Positions 54,139 to 61,156 of a stretch of 64,000 nucleotides of DNA are shown here, in pieces. The stretch's first letter is position 1. Each line of letters opens with the position of its first letter. The notes under the pieces are model-generated. The model was not told the DNA's origin. It was given only the letters and a program-made list of their open reading frames with translations, and ran no database searches. The stretch is from Planctomycetia bacterium (GTDB taxonomy: Bacteria > Planctomycetota > Phycisphaerae > UBA1845 > UTPLA1): NCBI GenBank assembly GCA_015200345.1, contig CP054187.1, positions 2,340,470-2,404,469 on the forward strand. Direction: 5' to 3'. The position numbers were made by a program, and so were the translations under genes.

Positions 54139-54186
54139 CCTGATTCTTCGGCCTCCCATTCAGGCGACGAACGTCTGAAGTCCGCC

Positions 54187-54192
54187 TATACT
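54187..54192 (+). promoter_or_regulatory. Candidate -10 box (TATACT) upstream of the PIN-TRAM gene
   Basis: Lies 146 bases before the chosen GTG start; it is just outside the insertion sequence. Confidence 0.35.
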
Positions 54193-54338
54193 TCCCTCCG
54201 TCATGGCGGCCACCGGTTCGTTCTCGGGCGCTTCATCTTCGGTCCGATCCATCGGCGCGGTCGCCCGCCGCGCTCGGTTTATCCACCGTGCCGGTTCGCC
54301 GCATCCGAATCATCCTTCATCCGTTCGGAGGTCGTACC

Positions 54339-55436
54339 GTGCTGTCCATTGCGCTTCGAGTCTTCCTGACGTTGGCGCTGCTCGCCGTCGGCATGAGCTA
54401 TGTCGAGAAGGGCAGCCTGCTCCCCGAGTATCGCGTCTGGCTGATTCTCGGCTCGCTGGTTCTGGCTGCGGGCGTCATCGCGGTGGATGCATCCATCCCG
54501 CGCAAGAGCCTCCAGGCATTGGCGGGGCTGTTCTTCGGGCTGACCATCGGATTGCTGATTGCCTTCGGCCTGGCGTTCGTGGTCGATGCCCTGGCGGCCG
54601 CGTTTCTTCCGCCGTCGTTTACCGTCGGCGACACGCGCCCCGTCATTGACATCACGAAGGTTCTGATCGGCATCATCGTCTGCTATTTCTGCGTGAGCTT
54701 CATTCTCCAGACCAAGGACGACATCCGCTTTGTGATACCCTATGTGGAGTTCGCGAAGCAGGTAAAGGGACAGCGGCCGATCATCCTCGACACGTCGGTC
54801 ATCATCGACGGTCGCATCGCCGACATATGCGACACGGGAATTATTGATCAGAGGCTCATTGTGCCGCGCTTCGTACTTTCGGAGTTGCAGGCGGTGGCCG
54901 ATTCGACGGACAAGCTGAAGCGCAATCGCGGCCGCCGGGGCCTGGACGTGCTGAACCGCATGCAGGGCAGCCCGCACATCGACGTGCAGATATACGATGC
55001 GCTGCCGCCGGGGGCCGATCCGAACGAGCCGGTGGATCTGAAGCTGCTCACGCTGGCGCAGCATCTGAACGGTCAGGTGGCGACGAATGACTATAATCTG
55101 AACAAGGTGGCGAAGCTGCGCGGCGTGAAAGTGGTCAACATCAACGATCTGGCCAACGCGATGAAGCCCGTCCTGCTGCCGGGCGAGGCGATGCAGGTGA
55201 AACTGATCAAGCCGGGTGAGGAGCCGGGGCAGGGAGTGGGGTATCTCGATGACGGCACGATGGTCGTGGTTGAGCAGGGGCGCAATCGACTGGGCGAGAC
55301 GGTGCTCGTGACGGTGACAAGCGTATTGCAGACGTCGGCGGGGCGGATGATCTTCGGCCGGATGGAAGGCGCGTCGGGCGGTCCGGCTGCTTCTGACGCG
55401 CGCCGCCGAGCGAGCGGCAACAGCGGGACGATCTAG
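54339..55436 (+). CDS. PIN and TRAM domain membrane protein (YacL-like)
   Basis: A 365-residue protein with four N-terminal membrane helices ([80 protein letters not shown]), a PIN-like nuclease domain ([54 protein letters not shown] with the acidic active-site residues) and a C-terminal TRAM domain ([36 protein letters not shown]). YacL-type proteins are widespread, probably membrane-bound RNases. GTG 54339 follows GGAGG by 7 bases; a GTG at 54288 is less likely. Confidence 0.9.
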   Translation: MLSIALRVFLTLALLAVGMSYVEKGSLLPEYRVWLILGSLVLAAGVIAVDASIPRKSLQALAGLFFGLTIGLLIAFGLAFVVDALAAAFLPPSFTVGDTRPVIDITKVLIGIIVCYFCVSFILQTKDDIRFVIPYVEFAKQVKGQRPIILDTSVIIDGRIADICDTGIIDQRLIVPRFVLSELQAVADSTDKLKRNRGRRGLDVLNRMQGSPHIDVQIYDALPPGADPNEPVDLKLLTLAQHLNGQVATNDYNLNKVAKLRGVKVVNINDLANAMKPVLLPGEAMQVKLIKPGEEPGQGVGYLDDGTMVVVEQGRNRLGETVLVTVTSVLQTSAGRMIFGRMEGASGGPAASDARRRASGNSGTI

Positions 55437-55440
55437 AACA

Positions 55441-55560
55441 GGTTCTAAAACTCCTCTCCCCCTTGGGGGAGAGGTTGGGTGAGGGGGAAAAGTAGTTCAA
55501 ACAAAATGATTCACCCTCACCCCGACCCTCTCCCTGAAAGGGAGAGGGGGTTTTGAAACC
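55441..55560. mobile_element. MITE-like element, copy 2
   Basis: CTCCTCTCCCCCTTGGGGGA at 55451 and the inverted block CCCTCTCCCTGAAAGGGAGA near 55525-55545 with outer arms AGGTTCTAAAACTCC and GGGGGTTTTGAAACCGC. Nearly the same sequence as 47914-48030, including the middle TGATTCACCCTCACCCC. It begins immediately after the PIN-TRAM gene. Confidence 0.7.
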
Positions 55561-55609
55561 GCTTGTAGGTGACGCCGAGGCGACTATACGAAGGCATGAA
55601 AGGAACAGG

Positions 55610-55635
55610 CATCGGTGGTGCGCTGCCCACCGATG
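55610..55635. repeat. Hairpin CATCGGTGG-N8-CCACCGATG
   Basis: A perfect 9-bp stem in the leader of the small gene at 55661. Confidence 0.5.
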
Positions 55636-55660
55636 GGTTTATGGAAAACGCGTGATGCAT

Positions 55661-55924
55661 ATGGCGGACCTGTCACGGCATCAGAAGAAAATCGTCGAGC
55701 GTTATTACGAACACCGCGACGATATCATGCTCGCGAAGCTGTCGGAGCTGGCGGGGGAGTTGTTCCTCGCGGATGGCGAAAAAAAGCTCGAACGCCTCTG
55801 GCAGCGCGTCGCGCTGGCGATGAAGAACCTGAAGGTCAAGGAGTCGCTGGCGAAGCACATCCTGGATTCGCGCGACCCGACCCTGCTGGCGCGGCATGTG
55901 AAGGACTGGCTGGCGAAGAAGTAG
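55661..55924 (+). CDS. Conserved small helical protein, function unknown
   Basis: An 87-residue basic, helical protein: ADLSRHQKKIVERYYEHRDD, IMLAKLSELAGELFLADGEK and LKVKESLAKHILDSRDPTLL. It has no Cys, no membrane segment and no recognised domain. A start two codons upstream (ATG 55655) is equally possible. No strong ribosome binding site is visible. The amphipathic helices and the composition suggest a compact helical bundle; nothing more can be inferred. Stands alone between the PIN-TRAM gene and sodB. Confidence 0.55.
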   Translation: MADLSRHQKKIVERYYEHRDDIMLAKLSELAGELFLADGEKKLERLWQRVALAMKNLKVKESLAKHILDSRDPTLLARHVKDWLAKK

Positions 55925-55925
55925 G

Positions 55926-55943
55926 GGGCGTCCTCGACGCACC
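55926..55943. repeat. Dispersed palindrome GGGCGTC...GACGCACC
   Basis: Imperfect copy of the 48183-48201 element directly after the stop of the small gene. Confidence 0.45.
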
Positions 55944-56038
55944 ACCCGAATCGAGCCGACGTGATGGCGCGTGCTTGAAGTCTTCGGCGGTGCGGTCAAG
56001 ATATGGCTGCGGGTGATACTCCCCAGGAGGATTCAAAG

Positions 56039-56764
56039 ATGACCACGCGACGAGAGTTTATCAGCGGATTGTCGGCTTTTGGCGGAATGGCGCTGCTGCC
56101 CGGTTGCGCGGGCGCGGCCTCGGCGATGGCCCTGTTGGAGGAGGGCGGCGATCCGCCGATGGAATACACCTTGCCGGCGTTGCCATACGACTACAAAGAC
56201 CTCGAGCCGCACATCGACGAAGAGACGATGCGGATTCACCACGGCAAGCATCACAAGGCCTACGTGGACGGATTGAACGGCGCCTTGAAGAAGCTGGCCG
56301 AGGCGCGGGCGAGCGGAGACCTCGCGGGCGTGCCGGCGCTGACGCGGCAATTGGCGTTCCACGCAGGCGGGTACTTCAATCACGTCGTATTCTGGAACAA
56401 CATGGCGCCGAGCAGCAAGGGCGGCGGCGGGCAGCCGTCGGGCAAACTGGCCGACGCGATCCAGCGGGATTTTGGCGGATATGACAAGTTCACGGCACAT
56501 TTCACGGCCGCGACGACGACGGTGGAGGGCAACGGCTGGGGCGTGTTGGCCTATCACGCGGCGCTGCGTCGGCTGGTGGTTTTTACGATGCTGAATCAGC
56601 AGATGGGCACGCCGGTCGGCACGACGCCGCTGCTGATGTGCGACGTGTGGGAGCACGCGTATTATCTGAAATACCAGAACCGCCGGCCGGACTACGTCAA
56701 GGCGTGGTGGAACGTCGTGAACTGGAAGGACGTCGAGTCTCGCTACGCCGCCGCGATGAAGTGA
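56039..56764 (+). CDS. Iron/manganese superoxide dismutase with Tat-lipoprotein signal
   Basis: A 241-residue Fe/Mn-SOD. Metal ligands are in IHHGKHHKAYVDGLNGALKK (His), LAFHAGGYFNHVVFWNNMAP (His) and LLMCDVWEHAYYLKYQNRRP (Asp and His), with WNVVNWKDVESRYAAA at the end. The first 31 residues are unusual for the family: TRREFISGLSAFGGMALLPG has a twin-arginine motif and ends in LLPGC, a lipobox, so it would be exported folded and anchored outside. AGGAGG is ideally placed before ATG 56039. Metal choice is not decided by sequence. Confidence 0.92.
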   Translation: MTTRREFISGLSAFGGMALLPGCAGAASAMALLEEGGDPPMEYTLPALPYDYKDLEPHIDEETMRIHHGKHHKAYVDGLNGALKKLAEARASGDLAGVPALTRQLAFHAGGYFNHVVFWNNMAPSSKGGGGQPSGKLADAIQRDFGGYDKFTAHFTAATTTVEGNGWGVLAYHAALRRLVVFTMLNQQMGTPVGTTPLLMCDVWEHAYYLKYQNRRPDYVKAWWNVVNWKDVESRYAAAMK

Positions 56765-56774
56765 TTACAACGGG

Positions 56775-56794
56775 CCGATCGCGCAAGCGGTCGG
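56775..56794. repeat. Degenerate family 3 palindrome
   Basis: CCGATCGC-GCAA-GCGGTCGG after sodB, related to the elements at 39742 and 63594. Confidence 0.4.
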
Positions 56795-56814
56795 CGCACG
56801 AAGGCGCCGACAAA

Positions 56815-57558
56815 ATGACCTGTCCCCAGTGCAAGGTGACGATCGAGGCCGACAGCGTGTTTTGCCGCCATTGTGGCACGCGCGTCGGCCCCGGCGCGAA
56901 AACCGCGTCGTCGCCCGGGGGCGTCTGGTCCGCCTCGACGCCGCGGTCTGGCGCTGCCCCGGCGCAATCGCCCGGGGCATCGGCCCCATCCACCGCCTTG
57001 ACGGCGGGGGCCACTCCGGAATCGCTGGCGCAGCACGCGCCGCCCGGCTCGGAAACCTATCGCGACCCGGCGCACGAGAAGGAAGTCTGGCGCGGCCGGC
57101 CGGCATGGAAGGCGTCAGCCGGCGTCTGGGCGCTGTGGTTGCTTGGCGCGATCGCGCTGACCATCCTGGTCTACAAGTACGTCGATCAAGGCAGTCGCTT
57201 GCGTGACGTTGCCTGGGGGCTGATCGCCGCGGCGGCGGTGGTGCTGTTCGTGCGCCACGCCCTGGTCGTCTTCAGCCGGCAGTATCGCCTCACGACGCAG
57301 CGGCTGTTCATTCATCGGGGCATCTTGAGCCGGACGACCGATCAGACCGAGCTGGTGCGCGTTGAAGACGTTCGTCTTAAGCAAGGTCTGATGGATCGCA
57401 TCCTGAACACCGGCAACGTCGAGGTCATCGGCAGCGACCGCACCGATGAAAACGTTGTTCTCGAATCCATCGACGTACCCGCCGAGGTCGCCGAGAACAT
57501 CCGTCGCACCGTTCGCGCGGTTCGCACCAAAGGCACCCTGTTCATTGAGAATGTCTGA
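56815..57558 (+). CDS. Zinc-ribbon and PH-domain membrane protein (YdbS/DUF304-like)
   Basis: A 247-residue protein. It begins with a zinc ribbon (MTCPQCKVTIEADSVFCRHC), then a Pro/Ala/Ser-rich linker (to about residue 75), two membrane helices (ALWLLGAIALTILVYKYVDQ; VAWGLIAAAAVVLFVRHALV) and a bacterial PH domain (QYRLTTQRLFIHRGILSRTT, DVRLKQGLMDRILNTGNVEV and IGSDRTDENVVLESIDVPAE). Such proteins are common membrane proteins of unknown detailed role. The next gene overlaps its end by 8 bases. Start ATG 56815 lies after a short spacer with weak ribosome binding. Confidence 0.8.
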   Translation: MTCPQCKVTIEADSVFCRHCGTRVGPGAKTASSPGGVWSASTPRSGAAPAQSPGASAPSTALTAGATPESLAQHAPPGSETYRDPAHEKEVWRGRPAWKASAGVWALWLLGAIALTILVYKYVDQGSRLRDVAWGLIAAAAVVLFVRHALVVFSRQYRLTTQRLFIHRGILSRTTDQTELVRVEDVRLKQGLMDRILNTGNVEVIGSDRTDENVVLESIDVPAEVAENIRRTVRAVRTKGTLFIENV

Positions 57559-59575
57559 CGCGACCTCGCCACGCCCCGAAGCCGGTTACGCCGCGGCGTC
57601 GCCCGGCGCGGTCGACCCCGTGCCGCTCTATCGCAATCGCAACTTTATCCTGCTGTGGCTGGCTTACGGCGTCAGCGCCTTCGGCGATCACGTCTCCGAG
57701 ATGGCGCTGCTGAAGATGCAGAACGCGCTGGATCCATCGGTCACCGACGTGACGCGGCGCAACGCCATCATGCTGTTCGCCTTCATGGCGCCGTTTTTCT
57801 GCCTGGGGCCGATCTTTGGATGGTTGGCCGATCGCCTGCCGCGTCGCGCGATCATGGTCGCCGCCGACCTGATCCGCGCGGTGGTCATCTTCGAAATGTT
57901 CGCGATCCTCACCGGCATTCACCAGCGGCTGGGGCACGCACCGGACACGCCGCTCACCGTCGGCGTCGCCATTCTGCCGCTGGCCCTGCTGGGCGTGTTT
58001 GCCGCGATGTTCTCGCCCGCGCGATTGTCCCTGCTGCCCACGCTCGTGCGCACCGATCAACTCATTCGCGCCAACGCCTGCACCGCGGGGCTGGGCATGA
58101 TCGCCAGCATCGCGTCGTTTCTCGTCGGCGCGATGCTCGTCGAGCGTTACAGCGTGCGTGCGAACTTCATCCTTGACGCCGCCACGTTTCTCGTCAGCGC
58201 TGTGCTGGTCTTTGCGATTCGACCGCCGGCCGCCGTCCATCGTGGACCGTCTGAGCACGGCCTGCGCGCCGTCACCGAGGCGTTTCGATACGTCCGCACA
58301 CATCGCCGCGTGTTGGAGGTGATTCTGGTCTCCACGGTTTTCTGGGCCGGCGCTTCGGTCGTGCGAAGCATCATCCCCGCGCTGGTGAAGGACGTCTTCG
58401 GCGGAACCTACGAGCAGATCGGGGTCTTTCAGGGGCTGCTTGGCGTCGGTCTGCTCGTGGGTTCCGTCGTGCTGACGCTGCTGGGGTCGGCCCTGCGGAG
58501 CGAACTGGCGATTTCGTGGTGTCTGAAGCTCACCGGCCTGGCGGGCCTGTTTCTCGCTGCGGTCATCCTGCTGGGCTGGGGCCGACCGGCCGGGGCTGCG
58601 GCGATTTTCATGGTGGGGTTCTTTGGTTCGGGCATCGGGGTCAGCGTCAATGCTCTGCTTCAACGCATCGTGCCCGACAGCCATCGCGGGCGCATCTTCG
58701 GCGTGAACGACATGTTCAGCATTGCCGGTCTGCTGGCGGCGACCGGCGCGCTGGGCATCCCCGACTGGCCGGAGATCGACAAACATGTATCGTGGATCAC
58801 GGCGATCGTCTCGATGGCGCTGATCGGCACGGGTGTTTGGACGACGCGCGTGCGTCTGCGCCGCGGACGGTTCGGCGTGTGGCTGACGTTCTGGCGAAAT
58901 CTCAATTCGTTCTATTGCGCGTGGATGCCGCGGTGCCGGCGCATCGGTCTGTGCACCATTCCCGTTGAGGGGCCGGTCATCATCGCCGCGAATCACAATT
59001 CCGTGCTTGATCCGTTCGTTCTCACCGCCGGCTCGCCAAATCGCTCGATCGGCTACATGATCGCCAAGGAGTACGCGGCGCTGCCGATCCTAAGAAGTTT
59101 GTGCCGGGCGATCGAATGCGTACCCGTCTCGCGCAGCGGGAATGACACGGCATCGATCAAGGCGGCGCTGCGTCACTTGGCCGAGGGGAAGGCGCTGGGG
59201 ATCTTTCCAACCGGACGGATCGTTCCACGTGACGGTCCGCAGGAGCCGCGCGAAGGCGTGGGGTTGCTGGCGCTGCGCAGCGGGGCGATCGTGATCCCCG
59301 CCTACATCGACGGTCTTCGCCCGGCGCACGACTGGACCAGCGGCTCGGCGGCGCGGCGCTCGCGCTGGTCGAATCTGCTGGACCTGTTGAGCATGATGTT
59401 GCCGTTCTTCCAGCGCCATCACGCAACGGTTCGATTCGGTCCGCCGGTGGATCTCTCGGCCTTCGCCGGGCGCGAAAAGGATCGTGAGGCGTACGCTGCG
59501 GCGGCCGCGACGATCATGGACAGCATTCTTGCCTTGCGCGATCGTCCCGTGTCGCAGGATGGCGTGATCCTTTGA
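57551..59575 (+). CDS. MFS transporter fused to a PlsC-type acyltransferase
   Basis: A 674-residue fusion. Residues about 25-435 form a 12-helix MFS permease (FILLWLAYGVSAFGDHVSEM; LPRRAIMVAADLIRAVVIFE; VNALLQRIVPDSHRGRIFGV). Residues about 445-675 are a lysophospholipid-type acyltransferase with the HX4D motif in IIAANHNSVLDPFVLTAGSP, ALGIFPTGRIV in place of FPEGTR and a downstream AIVIPAYIDGL. The arrangement resembles the LplT-Aas lysophospholipid import and acylation system with transporter and acyltransferase in one chain, lacking the acyl-ACP ligase part. ATG 57551 overlaps the previous stop (ATGTCTGA). Confidence 0.88.
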   Translation: MSDATSPRPEAGYAAASPGAVDPVPLYRNRNFILLWLAYGVSAFGDHVSEMALLKMQNALDPSVTDVTRRNAIMLFAFMAPFFCLGPIFGWLADRLPRRAIMVAADLIRAVVIFEMFAILTGIHQRLGHAPDTPLTVGVAILPLALLGVFAAMFSPARLSLLPTLVRTDQLIRANACTAGLGMIASIASFLVGAMLVERYSVRANFILDAATFLVSAVLVFAIRPPAAVHRGPSEHGLRAVTEAFRYVRTHRRVLEVILVSTVFWAGASVVRSIIPALVKDVFGGTYEQIGVFQGLLGVGLLVGSVVLTLLGSALRSELAISWCLKLTGLAGLFLAAVILLGWGRPAGAAAIFMVGFFGSGIGVSVNALLQRIVPDSHRGRIFGVNDMFSIAGLLAATGALGIPDWPEIDKHVSWITAIVSMALIGTGVWTTRVRLRRGRFGVWLTFWRNLNSFYCAWMPRCRRIGLCTIPVEGPVIIAANHNSVLDPFVLTAGSPNRSIGYMIAKEYAALPILRSLCRAIECVPVSRSGNDTASIKAALRHLAEGKALGIFPTGRIVPRDGPQEPREGVGLLALRSGAIVIPAYIDGLRPAHDWTSGSAARRSRWSNLLDLLSMMLPFFQRHHATVRFGPPVDLSAFAGREKDREAYAAAAATIMDSILALRDRPVSQDGVIL

Positions 59576-59833
59576 GAAACCAGAGGAATCGCAGCGCGAT
59601 GATTCCGGTTTGCGCAGGGACGTCGCGGCCGACGTCGTCGTCGGCCGAGGGATCGTTAAGATTCGTTGTCTTGCGGGGACGTTGATTGCCGCGTGCATGC
59701 GCAACCCGCAGGAGCGGTAGCGGTGCCGTTGCGGTGAGCGAGTGCTGCGGGCGGCTGTGTGACGGTTGACGGCCGAGGCCGTTAGAATCGATTGCGGATG
59801 TGCGGTGGATGAAAGTCCGCGTGATGAGCGCCG
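59576..59833. other. 258-bp intergenic region, no gene seen
   Basis: It contains a TAGAAT (59783-59788) that may be the -10 box of the adenylate-forming enzyme gene. GC-rich palindromic text (GTCGCGGCCGACG) near 59625. No coding region is supported. Confidence 0.35.
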
Positions 59834-61156
59834 ATGAGTTATCACGTCCGGCAGGATGAGACGTTGTCGCCCGAGGGGCTGGCGAAGCTTCAGCGCGCCA
59901 AGCTTGCGCGCGTGCTGGACGAGGCCGCGCGGTGCAGTCGGTTTTATCAGAGCAAATGGGACGGTCTTGACCTGGAGTCGATCGGTCAAGCGGCGACGGT
60001 GGAAGCGGTGCTGGCGGCGTTGCCGTTGACGACGCGGGCGGAGATTCAGGAGGATCAACAAGCCGCGCCGCCGTTTGGCACGATCCTGACGCATCCGGTC
60101 AATGAATACACTCGACTTCATCAAACGTCGGGCAGCACGGGTTTCACATTGCGTTTCATCGATCGGCCGGAGGATTGGGCGTGGTGGAAGCACTGCTGGA
60201 GCATGGTCTATCGAGCGGGCGGTCTGACGCCGGAAGATCGGTGCGTGTTTCCGTTTTCGTTCGGACCGTTCGTGGGTTTTTGGGCGGCGTTCGAGGCGGC
60301 GGCGGCACTGGGGAATCTCTGCCTGCCGGCGGGCGGCATGACCACTCGCGCGAGGCTGGACTACCTGCTGGAGACTGAAGCGACCTTTGTCTGCTGCACG
60401 CCGACCTACGCGCTGCGCATGGCGGAGGTGGCGCGCGAGGCGGGGATCGATCTCTCGGCGTCGCGTGTTCGCGCGCTGATCGTCGCGGGGGAGCCGGGCG
60501 GCAGCATTCCCGCGACGCGTGAGCGGATTGAGACGGCGTGGGGCGCGCGCGTGCTGGATCACGCCGGGATGACCGAGATCGGCCCGTATGCGTTCGAGTG
60601 CATCGAAGCACCGGGCGGCATGCACGTGACCGAGAGCGAGTTCATCGCGGAAGTGATCGATCCGCATTCGCTGCAACCGGTGGCGGCGGGGCATCCCGGC
60701 GAGTTGGTGCTGACCAACCTCGGGCGGCTGGGTTGCCCGCTGATTCGCTATCGCACGGGGGATTTGGTGCAGCGGGTGCGTGGTCGTTGCGCGTGCGGGC
60801 GGTCGTTCGCGCGGCTGGTGGGCGGCATCCTGGGGCGCATCGACGACATGGTGACGATCCGGGGGAACAATGTGTTTCCCGGTGCGATCGAGGCTATACT
60901 TCGTGAACATCCCGGCATCGTGGAGTTTCAACTGCAAGCGCTGACCGACGGCGCACTGGCCGAGCTTCGCATCGATCTGGAGCCGACGCCGGGAGTGGAT
61001 GCTTCCGATTTGCCGGAGACGGTCGCGCGGGCCGTGAAAGACCGGCTGAATTTTCGTCCGACGGTGCGATTGGTCGCACCGGGGAGCCTGCCGCGGTTCG
61101 AGATGAAGGCGCAGCGCTGGATCCGGACAAAGGGACACGTGGAGCCTGATGAATGA
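59834..61156 (+). CDS. PaaK-like adenylate-forming enzyme (CoA ligase family)
   Basis: A 440-residue enzyme of the phenylacetate-CoA ligase group. The phosphate-binding motif is LHQTSGSTGFTLRFIDR; the adenylation motifs are DHAGMTEIGPYAFECIEAPG and LIRYRTGDLVQRVRGRCACG, and the C-terminal hinge is ILGRIDDMVTIRGNNVFPGA. Length is normal for PaaK-type proteins (430-450). In PaaK neighbours the same fold activates aryl acids or other carboxylates; none of the phenylacetate degradation genes is near. The gene overlaps the next one by 4 bases (ATGA). Confidence 0.85.
   Translation: MSYHVRQDETLSPEGLAKLQRAKLARVLDEAARCSRFYQSKWDGLDLESIGQAATVEAVLAALPLTTRAEIQEDQQAAPPFGTILTHPVNEYTRLHQTSGSTGFTLRFIDRPEDWAWWKHCWSMVYRAGGLTPEDRCVFPFSFGPFVGFWAAFEAAAALGNLCLPAGGMTTRARLDYLLETEATFVCCTPTYALRMAEVAREAGIDLSASRVRALIVAGEPGGSIPATRERIETAWGARVLDHAGMTEIGPYAFECIEAPGGMHVTESEFIAEVIDPHSLQPVAAGHPGELVLTNLGRLGCPLIRYRTGDLVQRVRGRCACGRSFARLVGGILGRIDDMVTIRGNNVFPGAIEAILREHPGIVEFQLQALTDGALAELRIDLEPTPGVDASDLPETVARAVKDRLNFRPTVRLVAPGSLPRFEMKAQRWIRTKGHVEPDE

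Noticed and set aside
54203..54649. A 148-codon open frame overlapping the PIN-TRAM gene, with TATACT upstream
   Set aside because: The translated sequence is His/Arg-rich and lacks any pattern, while the overlapping GTG-started frame is a clear PIN-TRAM protein with a good ribosome binding site.
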